A stretch of DNA of 52,646 nucleotides from Anaeromyces robustus (taxonomy: Eukaryota; Neocallimastigomycota; Neocallimastigomycetes; Neocallimastigales; Neocallimastigaceae), in assembly GCA_002104895.1 (NCBI GenBank), contig MCFG01000154.1:90001-142646 (forward strand), read 5' to 3'. Made by a program: the position numbers and the translations under genes. Shown here one piece after another: positions 34,435 through 50,791 of this stretch (its first letter is position 1; each line of letters starts with the position of its first letter). A model generated the notes under the pieces. It searched no databases. It was not told where the DNA came from and saw only the letters and a program-made list of their open reading frames with translations.

Positions 34435-36767
34435 ATGACTGAAGAAATAATATCAACTCCAGAAAGTAAATTATCTTCAAGTGAAGAGGAATATGAAACT
34501 AAAGTTCCAGTAGTGTCAGTTCGTCTTGTCTCTTATAATGATCCAGCAAGATCTACAACTTCTTTACCTTTCGAACCAATTGAAAGAAATTTAGTTGAAG
34601 GTGTAGTTGCTAAAATAGGTAGACAAGTCAATAGACCAAATAATAATATTGCACAAGCAAATAAAAACTCTATATGGTTTCAAAGTAAAGTTGTCAGTAG
34701 AAGTCATGCTGAAATCTGGGCTAAAGATTATCAAGTATGAATAACATTTAATTTATTTTTCTTTTATAATAAGGAATAATAATAATTGAATAGAATAATC
34801 AATAATTAAAATCTATTAATGTGAAATCAACCAATTAAAATATTATAATTTAAATATATAAAAACATTATATATATATATAATTATTATTATTTCATAAA
34901 AAAAAAATTAAAAAAAATTAAAAAAATAAAATAAAATGCATAATTTTTGATGAATAAATAATACATTTTAATAATAATTATTAAACAATAAAATATTATT
35001 TATTCTTTAATATTGATATACAATTATCATAATAAATAATAATGTAAATTAGGTATATTTAAGAGATGTTGGTAGTTCATCAGGTACTTTTCTTAATAGA
35101 ATGAGATTAAGTCCTTCAAATAAGGAAAGTAGACCTTATCCATTAAAAGATGGAGATATCATTCAATTGGGTATTGATTATCAACAAAAACCACAAGGTA
35201 AATTTAAATTATTAAATCTATTTTTTTTTATAAAAAATATATATATCCATGATACATCATAAGTATGGTAAATTCATAAATTAATTATACAATCAAAATA
35301 AAATTTTTATATATATATTTTTTTTTATTATAAGATATTTTCAAATGTGTAATTATAAAAATTCAAATTACAAAAAGTACTTATATTCAACAACAAAAAA
35401 GAAAAGCTAATCCTGCTCGGTAATTAAATATATATATAACATATAACTTTTTTATTTAATATAATATTTAATTTAAATGTATTAATTTAATTATTTTTTT
35501 TGCCTATAATTTTATTAATCTATCACAATAAAAAAAAATATATTTTTATTAATATACGACTAATATTAATATTAACAACGATAATTAATATCATATTAAA
35601 AAAAAAAAAAAAAATTCATTTATATATAATATGGCATTAATGATAATAACAATTATAAAAACAAAAACAATATCAATCATATTCATTTATAATATCTTCA
35701 TATAAATAAAAATAATGTCATTAAATAATAAAATTAAATCAAATTCAATAATAAATTTATATAATATTATATTATTATAACATGATAAAATGATAATAAT
35801 GATATTAATAATATTTATGGATATAATATTTTTAATGTAATTAATTAATAATCAAAAAATTATTATAAAAAAAATTTATTTAAATTTAATTAGTTTTATG
35901 TCTGCATTAAGAGCTTTATTATCTGCAACAAATCCATATTCAACATCATTCCCAGGTATAAATGAACCTGTAAATAATAATTCTATTGATTGTTGTATTT
36001 GTTTATGTCATATTGGACCATTCCAAGCTTTATTTATTGCACCTTGTTCACATTGTTTCCATTATAAATGTATAAATCCAATTTTATCAAATGGTGACAT
36101 GTTTTTATGTCCAGTTTGTAGACAAGTTGCTAACTTAAAAGCTAGTGTTAGCTCTGATAGTCTTTTTGATAATGATGATGAAGAACTTCTTGATGAAGAT
36201 AAACTCCATCCAGTGGATTCACCATCTATGTTATCATCAACACCTGTTAATACTATCTCAAATATTGGTCATTCTCATAATCATAATCATAGTACTTTAA
36301 TATCAAATACAACTCCCCTAACTCATAATAATAATAATAATAATAATGCTAATATTACTTCAGATGTTGTAGTATCATCACCTCCAGATATGTCTTCACC
36401 AATAAATGATATAGCAAATATGAATCAACCAATATCTTTAACAAATAATAATCATAATTCTAATAATAATGATAATCATACTTCTACACCAATTTATGAA
36501 TTACAAAATATGAATATTAGTGAGGTTAATTCTAATAATTCATCTAATGAAAATATAACAGAAAATGAACCACTTCATATTACAGAAAATATGAATCCAT
36601 CTAATATGGAAAATAATAATGAACCAACCAATGAAGTAGGTCATTATACATCAATGCCATCAGAAAATATGGCAATTGATTCATTATTTAATAATGATGA
36701 ACATAATAACAATAATAATGACAACAACAATAACAATAATAATAATAATAATAATAATAATTCATAA
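34435..36767 (+). CDS. DMA1: FHA-RING E3 ubiquitin ligase, Dma1/2-like, 4 exons
   Basis: Exons: 34435-34734, 35053-35197, 35335-35419, 35894-36767, giving 467 residues. The FHA domain (about 28-165) binds phosphothreonine. Its signature residues are visible: GR at 62-63, SRSH at 88-91, DVGSSSGTFLNRMRLS, and KDGDIIQLG. The RING-H2 domain (about 209-255) has all ligands: C210, C213, C228, H230, H233, C236, C249, C252. The text around them (GPFQALFIAPCSHCFHYKCI) is strongly Dma-like. Yeast Dma1/Dma2 and fission yeast Dma1 act in the spindle-position and septation checkpoints, and human CHFR/RNF8 share the layout. The 210-residue tail is rich in Asn, Ser and Pro and ends in an Asn run. An ATG at 35898 could be mistaken for the start, but the three upstream exons supply the FHA domain in frame. 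Confidence 0.93.
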
Positions 36768-38229
36768 TTTATTTAATATTAAAGCAAGTATAATTATAAT
36801 AATTAACAATAATATAGTAAAAAAAAAAAAAAGAATTTTTTTTGTCTTTATTTCTTTCTTTTTTAATAAAAATAAAAAAGGGAAGAAGAAGAAGAAAAAC
36901 ATAAAAAAAATTTAAAACAACAAACTAAAACAAACTGACTAAAAAAAAAAATAAAGACAATAAAAAAAAAAAAAATAATACAACAAAATAAAGAATAAAA
37001 AAATATATAAGATTATAACGCAAAAAATAATAATATATAAATTAAAATAAAATAAAAAAAAATAAAAAAGTAAAAAAATAAAAAAAAAAAAAAGTAAAAA
37101 AAAAAATAAAAAAAAGTAAAATAAGTATTTTTAAAAATAAAATATATATATTTATATATTTAATGATATTTATAATATCATTTTTTTAAATATATAATAT
37201 AATTAATAAATATTGTATTATATTATGTATATTATAATACTTTTTTTTTTTTTTTTTTTTCCATTCTAGCTTAATTTTATTTTAATTTTTTTTCTCTTTA
37301 TTTTAACTAAAAATATTTTAATATACTTAAAAAAAAAATAATAATAAATAAATAAATAAATAAACTCATTATTACCTCATCACCCTATCAATTAATTATT
37401 TATAATTAATAATTTTTTTTTATTATAAAAAAAAAATAAAAAATAAAAAATAATAATAATAAAAAATAATAATAATAATAAAATTAAATATTTAAATTAT
37501 TAATGATTAATATCTATTATAAAATATAATACATATATACATTAAAAATATATATATATTTATTACAAAAAATATATAATTTCTTTATTTAAAGGATAAA
37601 AGTTAAAAAAATAAAAATAAAAAAAATAAAAATAAAAAATAAAAAAAAAAAAAGTAAATGTATAATAATAAATAATAAATAATAATATTTTCAGCTCCTT
37701 TATAATAAAATAAAATAAAAAAATTAATAAATAAATAAAAGTAAAAAAAAAATAAAAAAATAAAAAAATAAAAAAAAAAAAATAAAAACTCTTTATTCTA
37801 CTATTTCTTATTATTTTATATTATTATATATATGTTTTCTTTGCTTTCATTTTTTCTTTATATATTATATCGTTATTATTATTATATTTAAAATAAAAAA
37901 AAAAAATAGAAAATATATTCACTGCTATATGGGAAAAGATCAAAATAAAATTAAATAAAACACTATATATAATATATAATATTAATTATAAATTAAATAA
38001 TAATATTGATATTGATAATTCAAAACTTTATATATATATATATAATTTTTTAGATTATTGATTATATATTTTTTCATTATCTACATATAATCTCTAAATG
38101 TATTTATATTCTATTTTTAATATTTTATATTTTTTTCTACAACTTTTTTTTATTTTTATTTTTATTTTTTTTTTTTTCTTTTTATTTTTTTATTATTATT
38201 ATTATTATCCTTTTTATATATTTATTTAT
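36768..38229. other. Intergenic region between convergent genes
   Basis: A- and T-run-rich 3' flanks of the FHA-RING and ARMC2-like genes. A hairpin around 37151-37192 (TGATATT, TAT, AATATCA with A/T outer pairs) and poly-A-type tracts are all I see. Confidence 0.6.
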
Positions 38230-43498
<5,269 letters not shown>

Positions 43499-43636
43499 AG
43501 GTATTATATTATAGATATATAGATATATTTATATATAAAACTTTTTGGGATATAATATTAAAAATTAAATATTCAGCTATTACAAGAAAAAAAGAATTGA
43601 AATAAAAATATAATATTAATGTGATGATATTTAAGA

Positions 43637-43667
<31 letters not shown>

Positions 43668-43929
43668 TCTTTTTTTTTTTTATTATTATTTTATTTTTTG
43701 CTGTTTTGTTTTTCTTACTTTTTAAATTTTAAACTTTTCTACTGAGAAATATTAATTAAAATATTTGAATTTTAATAATTTTAATTGTTGATAATATTTT
43801 TTGAAAAAAAAATTTTTAAATTTTTACAAAGTTTATGTAAAGGTTAGATGAACAAACCTTTAAAATAAAGGTTAGTTTAAAAAAGAATTTTTCAATATAA
43901 TATACAACTTTTCTTTTTCTTTTCCTTTT

Positions 43930-43993
43930 TTTTTTTTTTTTTTTTTTGTTTTTTGTTTTTTGTTTTTTGTTTTTTGTTTTTGTTTTTGTTTTC
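43930..43993. repeat. T run and GTTTTTT array
   Basis: A T run of about 18 bases followed by six G-punctuated units with 7-base, then 6-base, spacing, upstream of the ARMC2-like gene. Confidence 0.85.
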
Positions 43994-44016
43994 ATTATAA
44001 TTCATTTCATTAGATA

Positions 44017-44017
<1 letters not shown>

Positions 44018-44094
<77 letters not shown>

Positions 44095-44129
44095 TCTATT
44101 TTATTTATTATTATTATTATTAATTATTA

Positions 44130-44171
<42 letters not shown>

Positions 44172-44253
44172 TATAATTATTTTATATTATTATTTATAAT
44201 TATTTATTATTATTAATTATTATTATTATTATTTTATTATTATAATTATTATA

Positions 44254-44285
<32 letters not shown>
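44018..44285. repeat. Cluster of (TTA)n arrays
   Basis: Several TTA arrays (about 44018-44093, 44128-44171 and 44248-44285) broken by TTTA and TAATTA units. Confidence 0.85.
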
Positions 44286-44286
<1 letters not shown>

Positions 44287-44734
44287 ATTAAATAAATTGA
44301 TAGATTTGATTATAAAATATAAAAAAAAAATAATTATTATATTATATATGCCTTTGTAATAAATATATTAAATTAATTTATTGATAAGATAATAATTTAA
44401 TATAAATAAAAGTGATAATTAAATAATTTATAGTAATATCTTCAATAGTAATATTAATAATTTATGTATTTAATTAATATATATAACTATAAAGCAATAT
44501 AATTTCAATTTTTAATTCTTTTGATGTCTATATTATAGTATTTTTATAGTTTAATTCTTTTAATGACACATTTTCATAATCAACCTTAAAATTATTATTC
44601 AATATTATTGTTATAGTTATTATTATTACTCATTATTATTAATATTCATTATTATTATAATTATTATTATTTATTATTTTATATAATAAATTATGACTAT
44701 AATTAATAAATATTAACTAATAGTAATAAAAAAA

Positions 44735-44817
44735 TTATTTATAATTATAATAATAATAATAATGAATATTAACAATAATAATATAATAATAATTATAATA
44801 ATAATAATAATAATAAT

Positions 44818-44895
<78 letters not shown>
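44735..44895. repeat. (AAT)n array facing the TTA cluster
   Basis: AAT/TAA units, purest from about 44818 to 44895. They are the reverse complement of the TTA cluster 500-700 bases upstream, so the two could pair as a long imperfect inverted repeat. Confidence 0.85.
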
Positions 44896-44896
<1 letters not shown>

Positions 44897-45898
44897 GATA
44901 TTAAATAATAATTTTTAGCTGCTATATATTAATATTATATATAAGTACTATCGTTTTTTTAATGATGAAAATATTTTATATCCAATGATTTTGTCATGCA
45001 TTTTGTGTATAATTATTATTTTCCTGCCTTATTATTAACTGATCTGAATTTTATATATTGAAAAAGTTTTGACCCAATAAAAATTAAAGATTTTACCATT
45101 CTTTGTTTTATGGATATAAATTAATTTTGGAGAAATAAAATTAAAATAAAATTAATTTTTTTTTTTAATTAAATATATTAAATGGATATTCGGTTTTATA
45201 ATATTTAAAAATAAACACATTTTCTTTAAATATTTCTTTAATTGGTTTGTTTTATTGATAATATTTCATTTTATTTATTTAATAAATATTTTAATAATAT
45301 ATTAAACAAGATATTGATTATGGAAACAAATGACAAAAAAGAAAAAAAAGAATGATACTTGTTTATTTTTTTATTTGCTTATTATATTATTTAATATTTT
45401 ATAATTATTACAGAAAAAAAAAAGGATTATGAAGAATATATTTTTTAATAATATTATTATAATATAGCTGTTAAATATATATATATATATTTTTAATCAT
45501 TAATTTCTCATTAATTCTTTTTTTTTTTTTAATTATTAATGCAATAATAATATTTATTTAAATAAGGTACTAATTAATAAAAAAATCATATATTATTACT
45601 TTAATAAATATATTATATATATATAAATTGATTAAACGGGTTCTATTTATAGTATTAATAGTATATTATATATTATATGCGTAATAATATTATTAAAAAG
45701 GATATTTTATTAAAAATAAAAAAAATAGTTATATAATATAATATTTATAGAAACTTGATTATTATAATTTATTGGCATTTCTATTTTTTCTGTAAAATTA
45801 AAAAATTTATATTAATTCAGATAATTTTAATTATAAACAAAGTACTTTTATGGAAAATCTAACTTTATATTAAATATTTTTTTTAAGGATTTTTTTAT

Positions 45899-45952
45899 TA
45901 TATTTTATTATATTTTATTATATTTTATTATATTTTATTATATTTTATTATT
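45899..45952. repeat. TATTTTATTA decamer tandem repeat
   Basis: Five exact head-to-tail copies at 45901-45950 with partial units at both ends. Confidence 0.9.
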
Positions 45953-46042
45953 ATTTTTACATAATCATTAAATATTAAAGAAAAAACTTTAATTAAATAA
46001 ACTAAATATAAAAAAGATATTTCATGTTAAAATTTAATTATA

Positions 46043-46290
46043 TTATTGGCTAAAATATAATATATAAATTGTTTTTATGTAAAAAGTCATGTTATTGGCC
46101 AAGGGGTAAGTTAAGTTAAAACTTAAAATACAGAATTTTAATGGTATTTTTTATAAAAATTTTTTTTTGTTTAGTATTTTTTTTTTAAAAATATGAAAAA
46201 AAATAAGATGAAATAAAACAAAATAAAATTAAATTTTAATAAATAAATGAAATAATATTGATAAATGTTTTGTGACACGTTTATTATTGG
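46043..46290. promoter_or_regulatory. Three TTATTGG boxes and a CACGTT upstream of the phosphate transporter
   Basis: ATTGG (inverted CCAAT) occurs at 46045-46049, 46094-46098 and 46286-46290, each preceded by TT. CACGTT, a known lower-affinity Pho4 site in budding yeast, is at 46276-46281. They lie 1.15-1.4 kb before the start codon, which is far for a fungal promoter. Any regulatory role is speculation. Confidence 0.2.
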
Positions 46291-47443
46291 TTAAAAAAGA
46301 AACAATAAAATTTATTTTTTTTTATATTAATTTATATTAAGGTAAATTATTTTAAAAAGGAATTAAAAAACAAAAAATAAAAAAACAAAAAAAACAAATA
46401 AAAAAAAAAAAACATGGAAATAATTAAATTAAAAAAAGAAAATATAAAAGTTATATATATATAATTAATTAAATTTAAATATAAATATAAATAATATAAT
46501 ATAATAAAATATAATTATTTTTATTAAAAAACAAATATAATTAATTAAAATTATTAAAGGGAATAGAAATTAAAGTAAAATTTAAAACGGAAATTAAAAA
46601 AAAAAACAATTTTTTTTTATCTATAATAATATTATTATATTATATTATTGTACATATTAATAATTAAATAGTTATTAAATGTAATTTATTTTTACATTAA
46701 AGCTTTTTATTTGTTAAAAATAAAAAAAGGAACATATAATATATATGTTATATATTATATATTTGAAATAGTAAAATAAAAAAAGTATTAGTAATATATC
46801 AAAATAATATAATATATAATATAATTATCTAATAAATATATTGTTATATTAAAATCATTTCCAAAACAATAATAATAATAATTATAATGGAAATTATTTT
46901 TTTTTCAATATTGAAAAATATAAAAAAAAAATTGTGTATTTATATATATATATTAATGTTATTATTATTATTTTTTAATAAAATTAAAATTCTAAGCAAA
47001 AAAAAAAAAAAAAAAAAAAGAATTATATATAATATAATTTTTATAAATTAAAATCAATTTATTTTTATATGTAATTAGTATATAGAATATATTATTTTAA
47101 TTTATATACATTTTAATATAGAAAAAAAAAATAATAATGATATAGATTAATAAATATTCCAAACTTTTATAATAATTTATTTTATTGAATTTGAATATAT
47201 AAGAGATGATTTTTTCTTCTTCGTTTTTTTTTTTTTTTTTTTATTCTTTAACAATAAAAAATATATAAAAAAAATATATATAAAAAAAAGTAAATAATAA
47301 TAACAATAAATAATAAAATAGAATTAAATTAAAAATATTAAATAGTTTTTAATTTAATACAATACAATATACTTATATAGAAAAGAATAATTTATATAAA
47401 AGTATATATTTTAAATTAATATTATATAAAAATAAAATAAAAT

Positions 47444-49307
47444 ATGAGTAAAAATAATAGTAGTAAATCAATAAATGAACAAGAAGCTAATAATAAAATT
47501 GCAGCTCTTGCATCTTTAGATGAAGCTAAACTTTCATGGTTTCATATAAAAGCTATTCTTATTTCAGGTTGTGGTTTCTTTACTGATGCTTATGATATTT
47601 TCATTATTAATTTAGTTATGCCAATGTAAGTTACTATTTTTCATTATTAATTTGAAAAAAAAAAAAGAAATCAGAATATATATATATATATATGTAGATA
47701 TATAGATATATAGATATATAGATATATTTTATAATTTAAATTTATTAAATTGTATTAATAAAAATTTATTTATTAAAAATTACTTTTATTTTTTCCTTTA
47801 AAGGATTGGTTATGTCTATTTTTCTGATGGAGATCATAAAAATCATGTTCCAAATCTTACTGATGGCTTAACAAAAGGTGCTGCTTCCTGGGGTACTCTT
47901 GTAGGTCAATTACTTTTTGGAGTTTTAGGAGATAAAATGGGAAGAAAGAAAAATTATGCCATAGTTATGATTATTTTAATTGTTTCTACTATTGGTTGTT
48001 CTTTAGCTGGTCCATCTAAAGTAGGTTGGGGTATTTGTACTATGATTGCTATTTGGCGTTTTTTCCTTGGTGTTGGTATTGGTGGTGATTATCCAATGTC
48101 TGCTGTCATTACATCTGAATTTGCTACCGTAAATCGTAGAGGTTTTATGATTTCTTCCGTATTTGCTATGCAAGGTGTTGGTATTCTTTGTGCTTCTGTT
48201 CTTACCGTTGTATTATTACTCATTTTTAAAAGTTCTATTAATAATAATGTGGATAATTTGGATACTGTATGGAGAATTTGTATTGCTATGGGAGCTGTTC
48301 CATCTATTTTTACCCTTTATTATCGTATTACTTTCCCAGAAACTCCACGTTATGCTATGGATGTTCAAGGTGATATTGATGCCGGTATTAAATCTGCTAA
48401 AGCAGCTATGAAATCTAATAATAAAAAAAATAAACCAGAAGAAAATTTTGAAATTGAAGAAGCTATTGCTAATAGAGCTATTGAAAAACCAAAAATTGCA
48501 GGTCAAGTTGCAACCTCTTCATGGAAAGGTTTTAAAGAACATTTTGGTCAATGGAGATATGGAAAAGTTTTATTAGGATGTGCTCTTTCATGGTTTTTAT
48601 TAGATTTAGCATTTTATGGTTTAAATTTAAATCAATCTATTGTACTTGAAGCTATTGGTTATGGTGATAATAATGCTGAAAATCAAACTGCATATGATTC
48701 TATATGGAATAAATCTATTGGTAATTTAATTATTGCTGCTATTGGTACAGTACCAGGTTATTGGGTAGCTGTATTACTTATTGAAAAAATTGGTCGTAAA
48801 CCTATTCAATTAACAGGTTTTGCTGTTATTGGTATATGTCTTGCTGTTATAGCTATATGGTTCCATAAAATTATTAATTATAGTAAAACTTTATTTTTCG
48901 TTATTTATATTATATGTCAATTTTTCTTTAATTTTGGTCCTAATATGACAACTTTTGTTATACCAAGTGAAGTTTTCCCAACTCGTTTCCGTACTACTGC
49001 TCATGGTATATCTGCAGCTTCTGGTAAATTAGGTGCTATTATTGCAGCTCATACTTTTAGTGTTATTAAAGATATTGGAGGTAAACCAGGATCTAATAAT
49101 TTCATTCAAGGACTTTTTGGTATTCTTGCTTTTATGATGTTTTTAGGATTTATAGTTAGTACTTTCTTACCAGAAACTAAAGGTAAAACATTAGAAGAAT
49201 TAGCCGGTGAAGAAACAGCTCCATCCATGGAACAATTAAATCCAAATGGTAGTAACGATAGTATTGAAGAAGAAGATATAAATAATATTATTATAAGAAG
49301 AGATTAA
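47444..49307 (+). CDS. PHO84: Inorganic phosphate transporter, Pho84/PHS family, 2 exons
   Basis: A major-facilitator proton-phosphate symporter of the plasma membrane. Exons 47444-47625 and 47804-49307 give 561 residues, with the intron splitting the codon for Met61. Twelve hydrophobic segments are expected and most can be followed. The family blocks are present: FFTDAYDIFIINLVMP (TM1), GDKMGRKKNY (loop 2-3), GVGIGGDYPMSAVITSEFA, the central basic/acidic loop after FPETPRYAMDV, WFLLDLAFYGLNLNQS, EKIGRKPIQLTGF, FNFGPNMTTFVIPSEVFPTR and FLPETKGKTLEEL. Residues that line the phosphate site in the fungal PiPT structure have matches at Tyr157, Gln184, Trp324, Asp328, Tyr332 and Asn441. The tail is acidic. 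The intron holds a TAGATATA octamer repeat. Confidence 0.96.
47698..47730. repeat. TAGATATA octamer repeat in the transporter intron
   Basis: Four head-to-tail copies inside the intron 47626-47803. Confidence 0.8.
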
Positions 49308-50040
49308 AAAAGAAAAAAAAAAAAAACCTTAAAAATTTATAAAAAAACTTATAAAAAAAAAAAAAAAAAACGAATAATTATAAATTATAATATTTATTTT
49401 TTTCTAATTTATTTAAAATTTTAAATAAAACTATTAATATATTAATATTATCGCAATTAATATATATCTATGTATGTATATTATTTAATGTAACGTAACA
49501 AAAACTATCTATTATATTAAAAAAAGAAAGATAAATTTTTTTAAAATTAAAAAAAACAAAAAAAAAAAAGATATGTAAAAACGAAAGAACAAAAAAAAAA
49601 AAAAAAAAACATAAAAAAAAAAATTAATAAAAAACACAAACAATAAAATAATAATAATTAATAAAAATATTAATAAAATAATAATAATAAAAATAATAAC
49701 AATAATATTTATAAAATATTTTAATTATATTTAGTTTTTTTTTTTTTTTTTTTAAAGATTTTTCATATATTATTTTTCTTATTTATTCTTTTTATTCATT
49801 TAATATAAGGATAAAAATGAACAAAAAATTTTTTTTCAAAGTATTGTTCATTTATTCATTTAAAACAAGGATAAAAATGAACAAAATTCTAAACGTTTTT
49901 TTTTTTTTTCTATATTTTCATTCATTCATTCATTTATATATTTATTTATTTATTATTTATTTATTTATTTATTATTATGTATTTACTATTTTTTATATTT
50001 TTATATATATATATTATTCCTTTTTTTTTTTTTTTTTTTT
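49308..50040. other. AT-rich spacer between the transporter and the LINE
   Basis: A runs, T runs, a pair of direct repeats (49791-49827 and 49851-49887), TTCA and TTTA tracts near 49918-49972. The short open frame here (MNKKFFF...) exists because of the repeats and T runs, and I do not call it a gene. Confidence 0.6.
49791..49887. repeat. 37-bp direct repeats at 60-bp offset
   Basis: The stretch at 49791-49827, with core AAGGATAAAAATGAACAAAA, recurs at 49851-49887 with differences only at a few A/T positions (ATTTAATATAAGG against ATTTAAAACAAGG). Confidence 0.8.
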
Positions 50041-50051
50041 TTATAATTATT

Positions 50052-50230
50052 CCACAATATGAAAAAACATTGTGGCATAATAAAATTTAACGCCACAATA
50101 TTTTTTCATAAAGCCATTTTATAATATTTGTTATATAAATTTCCTCTTCTGAGGACCTGTACTTCCATTCATTTGGAATGCTCAGAAGAGGGTAAATGCC
50201 TGTCGATACATGGCGACGTTAAGGGCATTT
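50052..50230 (+). other. Three strong hairpins in the LINE leader
   Basis: Inverted repeats: an 18-bp stem with one mismatch (50059-50076 with 50092-50109); an 11-bp perfect stem, CCTCTTCTGAG at 50143-50153 with CTCAGAAGAGG at 50181-50191, enclosing a small TTCC/GGAA stem; and a 7-bp stem, AAATGCC at 50194-50200 with GGCATTT at 50224-50230, enclosing GTCG/CGAC. The unit CCACAAT occurs twice (50052 and 50093) and can pair with the same ATTGTGG, so the first hairpin has two alternative partners. Confidence 0.65.
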
Positions 50231-50670
50231 TATGAAGTCTCCTCAATAATTGTTCTTTTTTCTAATAATATGCATAAGTTGGATATGCAGGAAATGAGTT
50301 ATTTGTATTTTCTTTTAAATTTACCTTTCATGTATTTCTGTATATTATCACTGTATGAATCCATTGTAATTGCGTTAATTATTGTATGAGCTTGATTCAC
50401 TCAAATGCATGTGCTTATACTTTATTAGAATTTAGAATAGTTATTTTTGAGTTCTTCACCTTTAACTTTTTTTTAATTTCATGAATTTAAGAATTTACAA
50501 GATTTCAAATATATTTACATTCGCAAAAAGAGATTTTATAACATCTATCAATATTCTAAAAGTGTTTTTATAATAGTGTAAAGAAGATAAACAATTGTAA
50601 AATTTAAACAACAGTGAAAAATTTACATTCAGTTATTACTAGTCTACATTTTTTTTAACTCGATCTTTTT

Positions 50671-50728
<58 letters not shown>

Positions 50729-50791
50729 TTTTAGTTTTGCACTTCATTTTTCTTTTTTATTTTTTTTCAATATTAAATATATATAATCACA

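Larger units (their letters stand above)
43499..47443. other. Large intergenic region between divergent ARMC2-like and PHO84-like genes
   Basis: Nearly 4 kb without a supportable gene. The first 1.4 kb is dominated by TTA/ATT and AAT arrays, a T run and a GTTTTTT array. The remainder is AT-rich, with a decamer tandem repeat at 45899-45952 and three TTATTGG boxes at 46043-46290. It should hold both promoters. Confidence 0.6.

Noticed and set aside
48216-48506. Minus-strand frame of 96 codons inside the phosphate transporter
   Set aside because: It lies antisense to a well-conserved transporter exon and has no features of its own.
49817-50062. Open frame MNKKFFF... of 81 codons
   Set aside because: It is built from the 60-base-offset direct repeats, T runs and TTTA tracts, and ends in the LINE leader.
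50140-50235. Hammerhead or HDV-like ribozyme at the LINE 5' end
   Set aside because: No CTGANGA...GAAA core, and the stems are simple nested hairpins with no clear double pseudoknot. Kept only as unassigned structure.
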